From: Parabacteroides sp.
Lineage (GTDB): Bacteria; Bacteroidota; Bacteroidia; Bacteroidales; Tannerellaceae
NCBI GenBank assembly: GCA_019411205.1
Contig: DXRF01000013.1
Span: forward strand, 1 to 25,498
Direction: 5' to 3'
Length of the DNA: 25,498 nt
Of the stretch, positions 7,023 through 14,324 are shown in pieces. The translations under genes and the position numbers were made by a program. The notes under the pieces are model-generated. The model did no database searches. It saw only the letters and a list, made by a program, of their open reading frames with translations, and had not been told where the DNA came from. Every line of letters starts with the position of its first letter. The first letter of the stretch is position 1.

Positions 7023-8383
7023 AGGCCCAACTTATCCAGTTTCCGGTACAAGGCAAAACGGGTTATCCCCAGCAGTTCGGCAGCACGGGTGATATTTCCG
7101 TCCGCCCGGCGGAGGGCCCGTTCGATCGCTTCCTTTTCGAGAACGCCCAAGTTCAGTTCTTCCGGCTCTCCTTTCCTTCGAGCTGACGCAGGATGCAGCA
7201 TAAAGTTTTCAGGTTTCAGCATGGAACCATCCGAAAGAATCACGGCACGCTCGATCGCATGTTGCAGTTCGCGGACATTACCCGGCCATGCATAGCTTTG
7301 CAGCTTCGTTTTCGCATCCCTGGTAAGACCTCCTATCTTCTTCTTGTACTTGCGGACATAACGGTTCAGAAAATAATCGGCCAATAGCAGGATGTCGTTT
7401 CCCCGTTCGCGGAGCGGAGGGATATGCAACTCGATCGTATTGATCCGGTACAACAAATCCTGCCGGAAAGTTCCTTCCTGAACCATCGCGTGGATATTCA
7501 TATTCGTAGCAGAGATCAGCCGGACATCAATCGGCACGGCACGGGTAGCCCCCAAACGGAGAATCTGCCTTTTCTCGATAGCGGTCAATAGTTTCGCTTG
7601 CATCGGCAAACTCAAATTGCCGATCTCATCCAGAAACAAGGTTCCTCCGGAAGCCACTTCCATACGTCCGGGTTTATCGCGCCGGGCATCCGTGAAAGCA
7701 CCTTTTTCATATCCGAACAGTTCGCTTTCAAATAATTGTTCCGGAATACTCCCCAAATCGATACTGACAAAAACCCGGCTACTACGGGGCGAATGATGAT
7801 AAAGGGCACGTGCAATCAGATCCTTCCCGGTTCCATTTTCACCTAAAATCAGAATATTGGCATCCGTATCCTTCAGTTTGGCAATCGTGGAAAACAAATC
7901 CTGCATGGCATCGCTCTCCCCTATAATCTCAAATCCGGTATCTTCTGGATTACCCAAGGCCTCGACCCGCTGTTTCAACGTATTGACTTCCACACGGCTC
8001 TCACGCAGTTTCAAGGCAGCCGAGAGAGTTGCAAGCAGTTTCTCTTTTTCCCAGGGTTTCGGAATAAAATCGGTAACCCCCGCTTTTATGGCACGTACCG
8101 CCTTTTCCGTATCAGCATAGGCCGTAATAAAAAGAACCACAGCATCGGGATCGGCGGCCTTTATCTTTTCGAGCCAGAAGAATCCTTCCTGTCCGCTGAT
8201 AGCATCCCGCCGGAAATTCATATCCAACAAAACCACATCCGGCACGAATGTCGACATAAAATGTTCGATCCGTTCCGGCTGTGTCGTCACTTTTATCTGT
8301 TCCACATAGGGTTCAAGCAGCAGATTCAACGCAAAGAGGACATCTTCGTTATCATCTATAATCAATATTTTCCCATTCTTCAT
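7019..8383 (-). CDS. Sigma-54-dependent response regulator, NtrC family
   Basis: 454 residues in three domains. The receiver (1-120) has acidic D10/D11, phospho-acceptor D54 in VVLLDMNF, T87 and K109. The AAA+ domain has Walker A GENGTGKD (181-188), Walker B LFLDE (249-253) and the sigma-54 contact loop GAFTDA (228-233), a variant of GAFTGA. The C-terminal Fis-type helix-turn-helix ends in LGITRFALYRKLDKLGL. Such proteins bind enhancer sites as dimers, oligomerise when phosphorylated and remodel RpoN holoenzyme at -24/-12 promoters. The gene heads an operon with the kinase (4-bp ATGA overlap), divergent from the tolC operon. Paired dyads at 8464-8498, 9002-9036 and 24630-24664 are the proposed binding sites. 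Its own promoter is of the vegetative type (8433-8440). Confidence 0.95.
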   Translation of the reverse strand: MKNGKILIIDDNEDVLFALNLLLEPYVEQIKVTTQPERIEHFMSTFVPDVVLLDMNFRRDAISGQEGFFWLEKIKAADPDAVVLFITAYADTEKAVRAIKAGVTDFIPKPWEKEKLLATLSAALKLRESRVEVNTLKQRVEALGNPEDTGFEIIGESDAMQDLFSTIAKLKDTDANILILGENGTGKDLIARALYHHSPRSSRVFVSIDLGSIPEQLFESELFGYEKGAFTDARRDKPGRMEVASGGTLFLDEIGNLSLPMQAKLLTAIEKRQILRLGATRAVPIDVRLISATNMNIHAMVQEGTFRQDLLYRINTIELHIPPLRERGNDILLLADYFLNRYVRKYKKKIGGLTRDAKTKLQSYAWPGNVRELQHAIERAVILSDGSMLKPENFMLHPASARRKGEPEELNLGVLEKEAIERALRRADGNITRAAELLGITRFALYRKLDKLGL

Positions 8384-8432
8384 ATTCCTGATATTATTCT
8401 ATGCTCCTGTAAGAAATCATCCTTGGACGTGA

Positions 8433-8440
8433 CAAAGATA
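8433..8440 (-). promoter_or_regulatory. -7 element of the response regulator-kinase promoter
   Basis: TATCTTTG on the minus strand matches TAnnTTTG exactly, about 50 bp before the regulator ATG. The position expected for the -33 element (around 8460-8463) lacks TTTG and directly abuts the first dyad at 8464-8477. A weak -33 next to a bound regulator would suit autoregulation in either direction. Confidence 0.55.
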
Positions 8441-8463
8441 TGGATTATATACATGGAATGTAT

Positions 8464-8498
8464 GTGCGATATTGCACATAATTTGTGCGGAATGACAC
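8464..8498 (-). promoter_or_regulatory. Paired dyads (GTGC-N6-GCAC type) at the regulator's own promoter
   Basis: GTGCGATATTGCAC at 8464-8477 is a good 14-bp dyad. GTGCGGAATGACAC at 8485-8498 is a weaker copy. Their starts are 21 bp apart, exactly as in the pairs at 9002-9036 and 24630-24664, placing both on the same face of the helix. They lie just upstream of the -7 element at 8433-8440. The proposed ligand is the response regulator encoded immediately downstream, giving autoregulation. Confidence 0.6.
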
Positions 8499-8684
8499 GT
8501 TTTTTCCATACATTTACAAGCGGTTTCAAGAGAAAGCACAGCTTTCTTGGAAAGGTCTGAACAGACACTCCGTCTTTGCCCGGAGCAGACTGGGCAGCTA
8601 AACCTTGATCTTTTTGGGGATACAGATAATCTTTTCTTGCATAACAAGCATCTTCATTACAACAGATCAGTATGCAATGATTCT

Positions 8685-8746
8685 CTACACCCGGATGTAG
8701 CCACCCCGAACATCCGGGTGTAGAGGGTGCCAACATCCGGGTGTAG
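8685..8746. repeat. Three copies of a 14-bp near-palindromic element
   Basis: ACATCCGGGTGTAG occurs at 8710-8723 and 8733-8746, and its reverse complement CTACACCCGGATGT at 8685-8698. Centres are 25 and 23 bp apart. The first copy extends to a 16-bp near-palindrome, CTACACCCGGATGTAG (8685-8700), of the form CTACA-N-CCGG-N-TGTAG, typical of a dimeric binding site. The element differs from the GTGC-N6-GCAC dyads, so it would be read by a different protein. It has no match elsewhere in the window that I could see. Confidence 0.65.
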
Positions 8747-8854
8747 GATGCCGGAAGATGGGCATGTTTCCGAACATTTCTGCTTGCTTTCCACTCTTTT
8801 CCTCCTTGTTTTCTGCAAAAAAGGACCTTATGTTGACGAAAAGTGTGACATAGG

Positions 8855-8883
8855 AGTGATACATGAATCCGGCATGTATCACT
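8855..8883. repeat. Perfect 11-bp inverted repeat with 7-bp spacer
   Basis: AGTGATACATG at 8855-8865 and CATGTATCACT at 8873-8883 are perfect reverse complements separated by AATCCGG. It could be a hairpin in RNA or a protein-binding site. No T tract follows on either strand, which argues against a simple terminator. Confidence 0.55.
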
Positions 8884-9001
8884 ACTTCTACATCATGCTT
8901 ATCAATACTTACAGAGCAAAGCGTGATAGAGTGACAGAGAATCCCGCAAAACCATAAAGAGAAGGCTATCGTTTTTTAATATAATACCTCCTGAACATTC
9001 C

Positions 9002-9036
9002 GTGCTAATCCGCACGCGAATTGTGCGGATTAGCAC
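9002..9036 (+). promoter_or_regulatory. Enhancer-type paired dyads upstream of the tolC operon
   Basis: GTGCTAATCCGCAC (9002-9015) and GTGCGGATTAGCAC (9023-9036) are each GTGC-N6-GCAC dyads and exact reverse complements of each other, separated by 7 bp. Start-to-start distance is 21 bp. The second starts exactly 70 bp before the GG of the sigma-54 promoter at 9092-9107, a normal upstream-activating-sequence distance for an NtrC-type activator. The same spacings recur at the ATPase promoter. Confidence 0.8.
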
Positions 9037-9091
9037 CCTAGCCCTATCACTTTACAGTCCTATTCATATAAGAACCAATCTTTTACAAGAA

Positions 9092-9107
9092 TGGCATATT
9101 ATTTGCT
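9092..9107 (+). promoter_or_regulatory. Sigma-54 (-24/-12) promoter of the tolC-adaptor-permease operon
   Basis: TGGCATATTATTTGCT has the invariant GG (9093-9094) and GC (9105-9106) separated by exactly 10 bp, with TGGCA and TTGC boxes. Transcription should start near 9117-9119, at the start codon itself, so the mRNA would be leaderless or nearly so. The nearby NtrC-type regulator gene and upstream dyads support the call. Confidence 0.75.
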
Positions 9108-9134
9108 TCATCCTTGCCATGAAGCAAATAATAT
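9096..9134 (+). repeat. Perfect 15-bp inverted repeat spanning the -12 box and the tolC start codon
   Basis: ATATTATTTGCTTCA (9096-9110) and TGAAGCAAATAATAT (9120-9134) are perfect reverse complements with a 9-base spacer (9111-9119). The left arm contains the -12 TTGC; the right arm begins inside the ATG (9119-9121) and covers the next codons. Any transcript starting upstream would bury its start codon in a 15-bp hairpin, whereas one starting at the sigma-54 site would lack the left arm. Confidence 0.8.
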
Positions 9135-10588
9135 ACATAGCAATACTATTTCTGCTCCCCTTACAGCTCCAGGCGCAGAAAACACTTACGCTGACATTGA
9201 GCGAAGCGATTGAAATGGCCCGTCGGAATTCTCCAGAAGCGATTGCCGCCCGTCATGCTTTCAGGGCTTCTTACTGGAACTGGCGTTCGTTCCGGGCAAA
9301 ACAGCTGCCGAGCCTGACGCTTACTTCCGATCCGAGTTTGAATCGTTCCATCCAGTCAGTCACATTGGAAGACGGTAGCGACAAATTCGTACACCGGAAC
9401 CAACTCTCAGTTGATGCCGGCCTCGAAATCCAACAAAATATAGCACTCACCGGAGGTAAGGTTTTATTGAAAACCGGACTTGAAAGACTGGATATGTTTA
9501 CCGACAATATCTCGTCTTACAAAAGTACCCCGGTTGTCGTAGGATATGAACAAGACCTGTTCGGTTTCAACAACCTTAAATGGGAACGCCGCATCGAACC
9601 GATCAAATACGAAGAAGCAAAAAAGACCTATATCGAAACACTCGAACTGGTAGCAGCCTATACGACCAACCGCTTTTTTAACTTGGCAACGGCACAGACT
9701 TCGCTGGAAATCGCGAACTATAATTTTGCATACGCCGACACACTTTACCGGTATGCACAAGGACGTTACAATATCGGAACGATCACCGAAAACGAAATGC
9801 TCCAGTTGGAACTCAACAAACTGACCGAACAGACCAACTGCCTCAATGCACAAATCGAGGTCGACGATTATATCCAGTCGCTCCGCAGTTATCTGGGCAT
9901 TTCCGAAAATATAAACTTGGTAGTGATTCCCGACGACAGCATCCCTCACTTCACAGTCGACGTAAACGAAGCCATGCAGCTTGCTTTCCAAAACAACCCG
10001 GATATCAGCGCTTTCGAACGCCGCCGGCTGCAAAGTGAAAGCAACGTTGCCGAAGCAAAAGCCAACCGGGGTTTTAAAGCAGCCTTATATGCACAGTTCG
10101 GTCTGACGCAAAGCAACGAAAAGCTGAAAGAATCCTACCGCGACCCGATGGACCAGCAATTGGTGACATTGGGGATACGCATACCGATACTGGACTGGGG
10201 CGTAGGTAAAGGCCGGGTGAAAGTGGCCAAAAGCAACCGCGACAAGGTTTACACCGAACTGGAACAGGAGCGGATGGATTTCGAACTGAACGTAGCCAAG
10301 ATTGTCAAGCAATTCAACATACAGGCCGGAAAAGTTGCCATAGCCTATAAAACAGACCAAACGGCCCAGCGCCGTAACGATGTGGCACGCAGGCTCTACC
10401 TGTTAGGCAAATCGACGATTCTCGACCTCAATGCAGCCATAGCCGAAAAAGACAATTCCCGCCGTGCTTACATCGCGGCTTTATATAATTATTGGAATCT
10501 CTATTACGGTCTCCGCAGCCTGACCGGTTACGATTTCGAGAAGATGATCCCGATCACAGAAGACTATGAACTCCTTTTAAACAATTGA
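9119..10588 (+). CDS. TolC-family outer-membrane efflux protein
   Basis: 489 residues. The start at 9119 gives the signal peptide MKQIIYIAILFLLPLQLQAQ. An in-frame ATG at 9002 is rejected because it would put the enhancer dyads and sigma-54 promoter inside the coding sequence and bury the signal peptide. The mature protein has the two-fold repeat of outer-membrane efflux proteins: helical segments beginning LSEAIEMARRNSPEAIAAR (about 27-45) and again VNEAMQLAFQNNPDISAF in the second half, each followed by long amphipathic helices. TolC-like trimers form the outer-membrane barrel and periplasmic tunnel of tripartite exporters. It is the first gene of an operon with the adaptor (47-bp gap) and three permeases. 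Confidence 0.93.
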   Translation: MKQIIYIAILFLLPLQLQAQKTLTLTLSEAIEMARRNSPEAIAARHAFRASYWNWRSFRAKQLPSLTLTSDPSLNRSIQSVTLEDGSDKFVHRNQLSVDAGLEIQQNIALTGGKVLLKTGLERLDMFTDNISSYKSTPVVVGYEQDLFGFNNLKWERRIEPIKYEEAKKTYIETLELVAAYTTNRFFNLATAQTSLEIANYNFAYADTLYRYAQGRYNIGTITENEMLQLELNKLTEQTNCLNAQIEVDDYIQSLRSYLGISENINLVVIPDDSIPHFTVDVNEAMQLAFQNNPDISAFERRRLQSESNVAEAKANRGFKAALYAQFGLTQSNEKLKESYRDPMDQQLVTLGIRIPILDWGVGKGRVKVAKSNRDKVYTELEQERMDFELNVAKIVKQFNIQAGKVAIAYKTDQTAQRRNDVARRLYLLGKSTILDLNAAIAEKDNSRRAYIAALYNYWNLYYGLRSLTGYDFEKMIPITEDYELLLNN

Positions 10589-10603
10589 CAATAGAGAATT
10601 GAC

Positions 10604-10631
10604 AAATCATAAATTATAAATCATAAATCAT
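10604..10631 (+). repeat. Four tandem AT-rich heptamers before the adaptor start codon
   Basis: AAATCAT, AAATTAT, AAATCAT, AAATCAT follow each other at 10604-10631 and end 4 bp before the adaptor ATG at 10636. A 9-bp direct repeat AATTGACAA (10583-10591 and 10597-10605) lies just before and includes the tolC stop codon. Copy-number change would alter the ribosome-binding region. Confidence 0.6.
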
Positions 10632-10635
10632 ATAC

Positions 10636-11886
10636 ATGGACAAGCCCATAGCAAAGAAACCCGTTTATTACCGCTACCGCTGGCATATCGCCGGGGGAAT
10701 CGCATTTATTGTTCTTCTCGTCTATGTCGGGATCGCCGCTTCCGGTGGCAGGAAACTTCGTACCGATGCAGAAAACCTGATCATCGGAGAAGCGACAAGC
10801 GACAAATTTCTGGAATATGTAGATGTCGAAGGCGTCGTGCAACCCATCCTCACCATCCAGATCAACACCCGCGAAGCCGGTAGCGTGGACCGGATCATTG
10901 CAGAGGAAGGAACTATGATGAACAAGGGAGACACGATCCTGACACTCAACAATCCCGACCTTATCCGCGCCATCGAGGACCAACAGGATGAATGGGAAAA
11001 GCAACTGATCTCTTATCAGGAGAAAGAGATCGAGATGGAACAGAAAAGTATCGACCTGCAACAAGAGACCTTACAGACGACCTACGAACTGAACCGGCTC
11101 AAAAAAAGCTATGCACTCGACGAAGAGGAATTCAATATGGGAGTCAAAAGCAAAGCACAGCTCGAAGTGGCCCGGGACGAATTCGACTACAAGACTCGAA
11201 GCACCGCTTTGCAGTTGGAAGGTTTGCGCCATGATAGTGCGGCCACGATCTTGCGCCGTGAGTTGATGAAAAACGATCTTGAACGGGAACGTAAAAAGTT
11301 CGAACGGGCCCGGGAACGTATGGAGGACTTGGTTGTTCGTGCTCCTCTCTCCGGACAGCTCAGCTTTGTGAAAGTAACTCCCGGACAACAGGTACAAAGT
11401 ACCGAAGCGATCGCCGAGATCAAAGTCCTCGACCAGTTCAAGATCCATACTTCCCTCAGCGAATACTATATCGACCGGATCACCACCGGTCTACCCGCCA
11501 CCATCACCTGGCAAAACAAGAAGTACCCGCTCCGGATCACCAAAGTCGTTCCGGAAGTCAAAGACCGGAATTTCGATGTCGATCTGGTCTTTACGAAGGC
11601 AAGCCCGGAAAAAGTACGCATCGGAAAAAGTTTTCGTGTCCAGATCGAACTCGGACAACCGGAAGAGGCCCTCGTCATCCCACGTGGTGACTTCTTCCAG
11701 GCCACCGGCGGCCAATGGATATACAAACTGAACGAATCCGGCACGAAAGCCCGGAAAACCCCGATCAGCATCGGCCGCCAAAACCCGCAGCAATACGAAA
11801 TAACCGGCGGCCTCCAACCGGGCGACAAGGTGATTGTCACAGGATATAGTACCTTTGGGGATGCGGAAGAGTTGATTTTAAAATAA
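10636..11886 (+). CDS. Periplasmic adaptor / membrane fusion protein (HlyD/MacA type)
   Basis: 416 residues. A single membrane anchor lies at about 17-35, with no lipobox, so it is an inner-membrane-anchored periplasmic protein. The first half of the lipoyl (barrel-sandwich) domain is at about 62-106 (EAGSVDRIIAEEGTMMNKGD). A long charged alpha-helical hairpin follows (about 107-232), then the second lipoyl half starting VVRAPLSGQLSFVKVTPGQ, then beta-barrel and membrane-proximal parts ending in ITGGLQPGDKVIVTGY. Such adaptors dock the inner-membrane ABC transporter onto the TolC tunnel. It sits between the TolC gene (47-bp gap) and the first permease (10-bp gap), in the same operon. The substrate is unknown. 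Confidence 0.93.
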   Translation: MDKPIAKKPVYYRYRWHIAGGIAFIVLLVYVGIAASGGRKLRTDAENLIIGEATSDKFLEYVDVEGVVQPILTIQINTREAGSVDRIIAEEGTMMNKGDTILTLNNPDLIRAIEDQQDEWEKQLISYQEKEIEMEQKSIDLQQETLQTTYELNRLKKSYALDEEEFNMGVKSKAQLEVARDEFDYKTRSTALQLEGLRHDSAATILRRELMKNDLERERKKFERARERMEDLVVRAPLSGQLSFVKVTPGQQVQSTEAIAEIKVLDQFKIHTSLSEYYIDRITTGLPATITWQNKKYPLRITKVVPEVKDRNFDVDLVFTKASPEKVRIGKSFRVQIELGQPEEALVIPRGDFFQATGGQWIYKLNESGTKARKTPISIGRQNPQQYEITGGLQPGDKVIVTGYSTFGDAEELILK

Positions 11887-11896
11887 TATTCGAATC

Positions 11897-14302
11897 ATGA
11901 TACTACAACATTACATCAAAATTGCATTTCGTAACCTTACAAAATACAAAGTACAATCTACCATCAGTATTGTCGGCCTGGCAATCGGGCTGATCTGTTT
12001 CACATACGGATGGAACTGGTACAGGTATGAAACAAACTACGATGGGTTCTATCCGCAATCCGAGCAGATTTACCGGATATACGGAATCGATAAACAAACG
12101 GGAAAGAAATCAGAGGAATTACCGCTTATCCTGGCACGCAAACTGAAAAAAGATTTCCCGGAAGTAATAGAGACAACGCAGATTTATTCCAAATACGGCT
12201 CGACTTTCAAATATGGAGCAACAAGGTTAAAGGATCCGGATGAGGAATTTATTGACGAACAATATTTCAAATTCTTTCCACGTCCCGTAATTTGCGGTAA
12301 AAAGGATGATATCCTGAAAACACTGGATGAGATAGCCGTCACCCGCTCTTTTGCCGTAAAATATTTCAAAACACCGGAAAAAGCATTAGGTAAAACCCTT
12401 GAAAACGGATATCGTAAAAGCATTACGATCGTATCCGTCCTGGAAGATTCGCCCAACAACTCCATGATGCAAGCCGATATTTATGAACTGGATAAATTCG
12501 ACCGGGACCGGGAAAACCGGATCACGGACGAAAAGCAATGGGCCTTGCTAAACACAAAAATCTATCTATTATTAGCCCCCAACATTAATATAAAAGCTTT
12601 TGAGAAGAAGATCAATTCTTATATCGTCGAGCATGAATATAATCAATCAATTCTGTTAAAGTTAGTTCCCCTGACAGATGTCCGTCATACATTCGGAAGC
12701 GAATTGACATTTAACCTTTCCTACATCCGGACATTCACGATAACCGGACTCTTATTGTTACTCTGCGTTTTCTTTAATTTCACCAATCTGCTGTTGAATC
12801 GTATCTATTTACGGAACAAAGAAATGAAATTGAGAAATGCGATCGGTGCTGATAAAAAAAACTTGGTTATCCAGTTGTTGCTGGAATTGACATTGCTTGT
12901 CGGGATCAGTTTTCTATTGGCTTCCTGCCTGTTGGAATTAACCGCTGGCGGTTTCTCACACCTCTTCGATACGACATTACAGCGAAAGTTATTATTCAGC
13001 CATCTTTGTATCATAGCAGGCATTAGCTGGCTGACACTCATGATTGTCAGTCTACCGTTATTCCTGCATTTTGTACGCACTTCTTCTCTATTAATATCCG
13101 GAGGAATCTCTCCTACCCGGAAAAGCGGTTTCCGCAAAATCAGCATGACACTCCAATTATGTATCTGCATATTCTTCCTGATGAGCACATTCATCATGTT
13201 CAGGCAAATATCTTTCATGAAACATAAAAACTTGGGATTCCAGAAAGAAGGACTGATACAGATGGAAATGACATTCAACGACCGGGAAGGAATCAGTCGC
13301 GAGATTTCTTCATTGGCATTCCTAAAAGGATTCACACAAGCCGGAATATTTACTATCACCCATGAACCTTATACACAAAACGAAGTCGAATGGGAAGGGA
13401 AACCACTGGATTTCAATCCAAACTTTCAAGTCCTGCAAGTAGGCAGCAACTTTCCGGAAGTTTTCAACATACCGATACTGAAAGGACGTTTCGTCGATGA
13501 CGGCGACCTGGCAGACAATGGAAATTGGCGAGCCTCTTGGACAAAAGCCGTCATCAATGAAGAAGCTGCTCGCATCATGGGCATCGATAACCCAATCGGC
13601 AAGAAAATCAGTATTTGGAATTATACGACCATGCAAGACGGAAGCAGAGGACGTTCCGAAATGGAGATCGTCGGGATCATCCAAAACTTCCAGGCAGCCA
13701 GTTTACGCAACCCGATACTACCACAAGTGATCGTAATTGACAAAAGCAAATGGAACAGTTATTTTTATTATGCCCGTACCGAACCCGGAAAAGAAAAAGC
13801 CGCGATCAAAGCAATCCGGAATGTATTCAAAAAGCACTCCAAGCAAGGTGACCCTACCTCTTGCAATGTACAGACCATAAACCAGATACTTGATCGGCTC
13901 AGCACTTCCGAGAACGCCAGCCTGCAACTCTTTACTTTGCTAGCCCTGTTCTGTACGCTAATCTCCATCTTCGGGCTTTATTCCATTTCGTCCAGCAACA
14001 TGGAACAACGAAGGAAAGAAATTGCCATACGGAAAGTAATGGGAGCTTCTGCCGGTACGATTGTCAAGATGTTTTTTCTGGAATATCTGACAATTGCATT
14101 GATAGCTAATCTTCTGGCATTGCCACTCGCGTGGTTGTTCATGCAAAATTGGTTGCAGCAATATGCCTACCGGAGCCATATCTCTGCCTGGATGTATATC
14201 GTAATCGTATGTGCCACCATCACACTGATCATCGGAGCCGTCCTCTATCAAACGATACGGGCCGCCCGGACCAATCCGGCAGAAGTGATCAAGGCGGAAT
14301 AA
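11897..14302 (+). CDS. MacB/FtsX-like ABC permease 1
   Basis: 801 residues, a fused duplicated permease with eight predicted membrane helices: about 22-40, 277-298, 324-350, 368-392, 415-435, 676-698, 730-750 and 765-787. Large periplasmic MacB-type domains lie between helices 1 and 2 and between 5 and 6. Each FtsX half has a cytoplasmic coupling-helix signature: RNKEMKLRNAIGA near 306 and EQRRKEIAIRKVMGA near 702. It ends in NPAEVIKAE, a C-terminus shared by all three permeases here. MacB-type (type VII) ABC systems use ATP to drive periplasmic motions that push substrates through a TolC tunnel rather than moving them across the inner membrane. No nucleotide-binding domain is fused. The start codon follows the adaptor stop by 10 bp. 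Confidence 0.92.
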   Translation: MILQHYIKIAFRNLTKYKVQSTISIVGLAIGLICFTYGWNWYRYETNYDGFYPQSEQIYRIYGIDKQTGKKSEELPLILARKLKKDFPEVIETTQIYSKYGSTFKYGATRLKDPDEEFIDEQYFKFFPRPVICGKKDDILKTLDEIAVTRSFAVKYFKTPEKALGKTLENGYRKSITIVSVLEDSPNNSMMQADIYELDKFDRDRENRITDEKQWALLNTKIYLLLAPNINIKAFEKKINSYIVEHEYNQSILLKLVPLTDVRHTFGSELTFNLSYIRTFTITGLLLLLCVFFNFTNLLLNRIYLRNKEMKLRNAIGADKKNLVIQLLLELTLLVGISFLLASCLLELTAGGFSHLFDTTLQRKLLFSHLCIIAGISWLTLMIVSLPLFLHFVRTSSLLISGGISPTRKSGFRKISMTLQLCICIFFLMSTFIMFRQISFMKHKNLGFQKEGLIQMEMTFNDREGISREISSLAFLKGFTQAGIFTITHEPYTQNEVEWEGKPLDFNPNFQVLQVGSNFPEVFNIPILKGRFVDDGDLADNGNWRASWTKAVINEEAARIMGIDNPIGKKISIWNYTTMQDGSRGRSEMEIVGIIQNFQAASLRNPILPQVIVIDKSKWNSYFYYARTEPGKEKAAIKAIRNVFKKHSKQGDPTSCNVQTINQILDRLSTSENASLQLFTLLALFCTLISIFGLYSISSSNMEQRRKEIAIRKVMGASAGTIVKMFFLEYLTIALIANLLALPLAWLFMQNWLQQYAYRSHISAWMYIVIVCATITLIIGAVLYQTIRAARTNPAEVIKAE

Positions 14303-14324
14303 TAACAAACTAAATCATTGAACC

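Larger units (their letters stand above)
8499..9001. other. Non-coding part of the 735-bp gap between the regulator and transport operons
   Basis: No convincing gene is seen; the short open frames here lack family resemblance and start signals. Besides the features listed separately (triple repeat at 8685-8746, inverted repeat at 8855-8883) it holds a small hairpin, AGAAAGC (8531-8537), loop ACA, GCTTTCT (8541-8547). The size of the gap and the number of dyads suggest several regulatory inputs or a small RNA. Confidence 0.5.

Noticed and set aside
8383..8409. Possible sigma-54 promoter for the response regulator: a GG (8407-8406, minus) exactly 70 bp after the dyad, as at the other two promoters
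   Set aside because: The base pair 10 bp further is AA, not GC, and the GG belongs to CAGGAG, which looks like a ribosome-binding site. A TAnnTTTG element at 8433-8440 explains transcription better.
8685..8746. CRISPR-like array
   Set aside because: Only three 14-bp copies, one inverted, with spacers of about 9-11 bp and no cas genes.
8727..8957. 76-codon open frame in the regulatory gap
   Set aside because: It begins inside the triple repeat, has no promoter or ribosome-binding site, and spans the inverted repeat at 8855-8883; the composition is not protein-like.
9002..9118. In-frame 39-codon N-terminal extension of the TolC-like gene from an ATG-like start at 9002
   Set aside because: It would place the enhancer dyads and sigma-54 promoter within the coding sequence and bury a clear signal peptide that starts at 9119.
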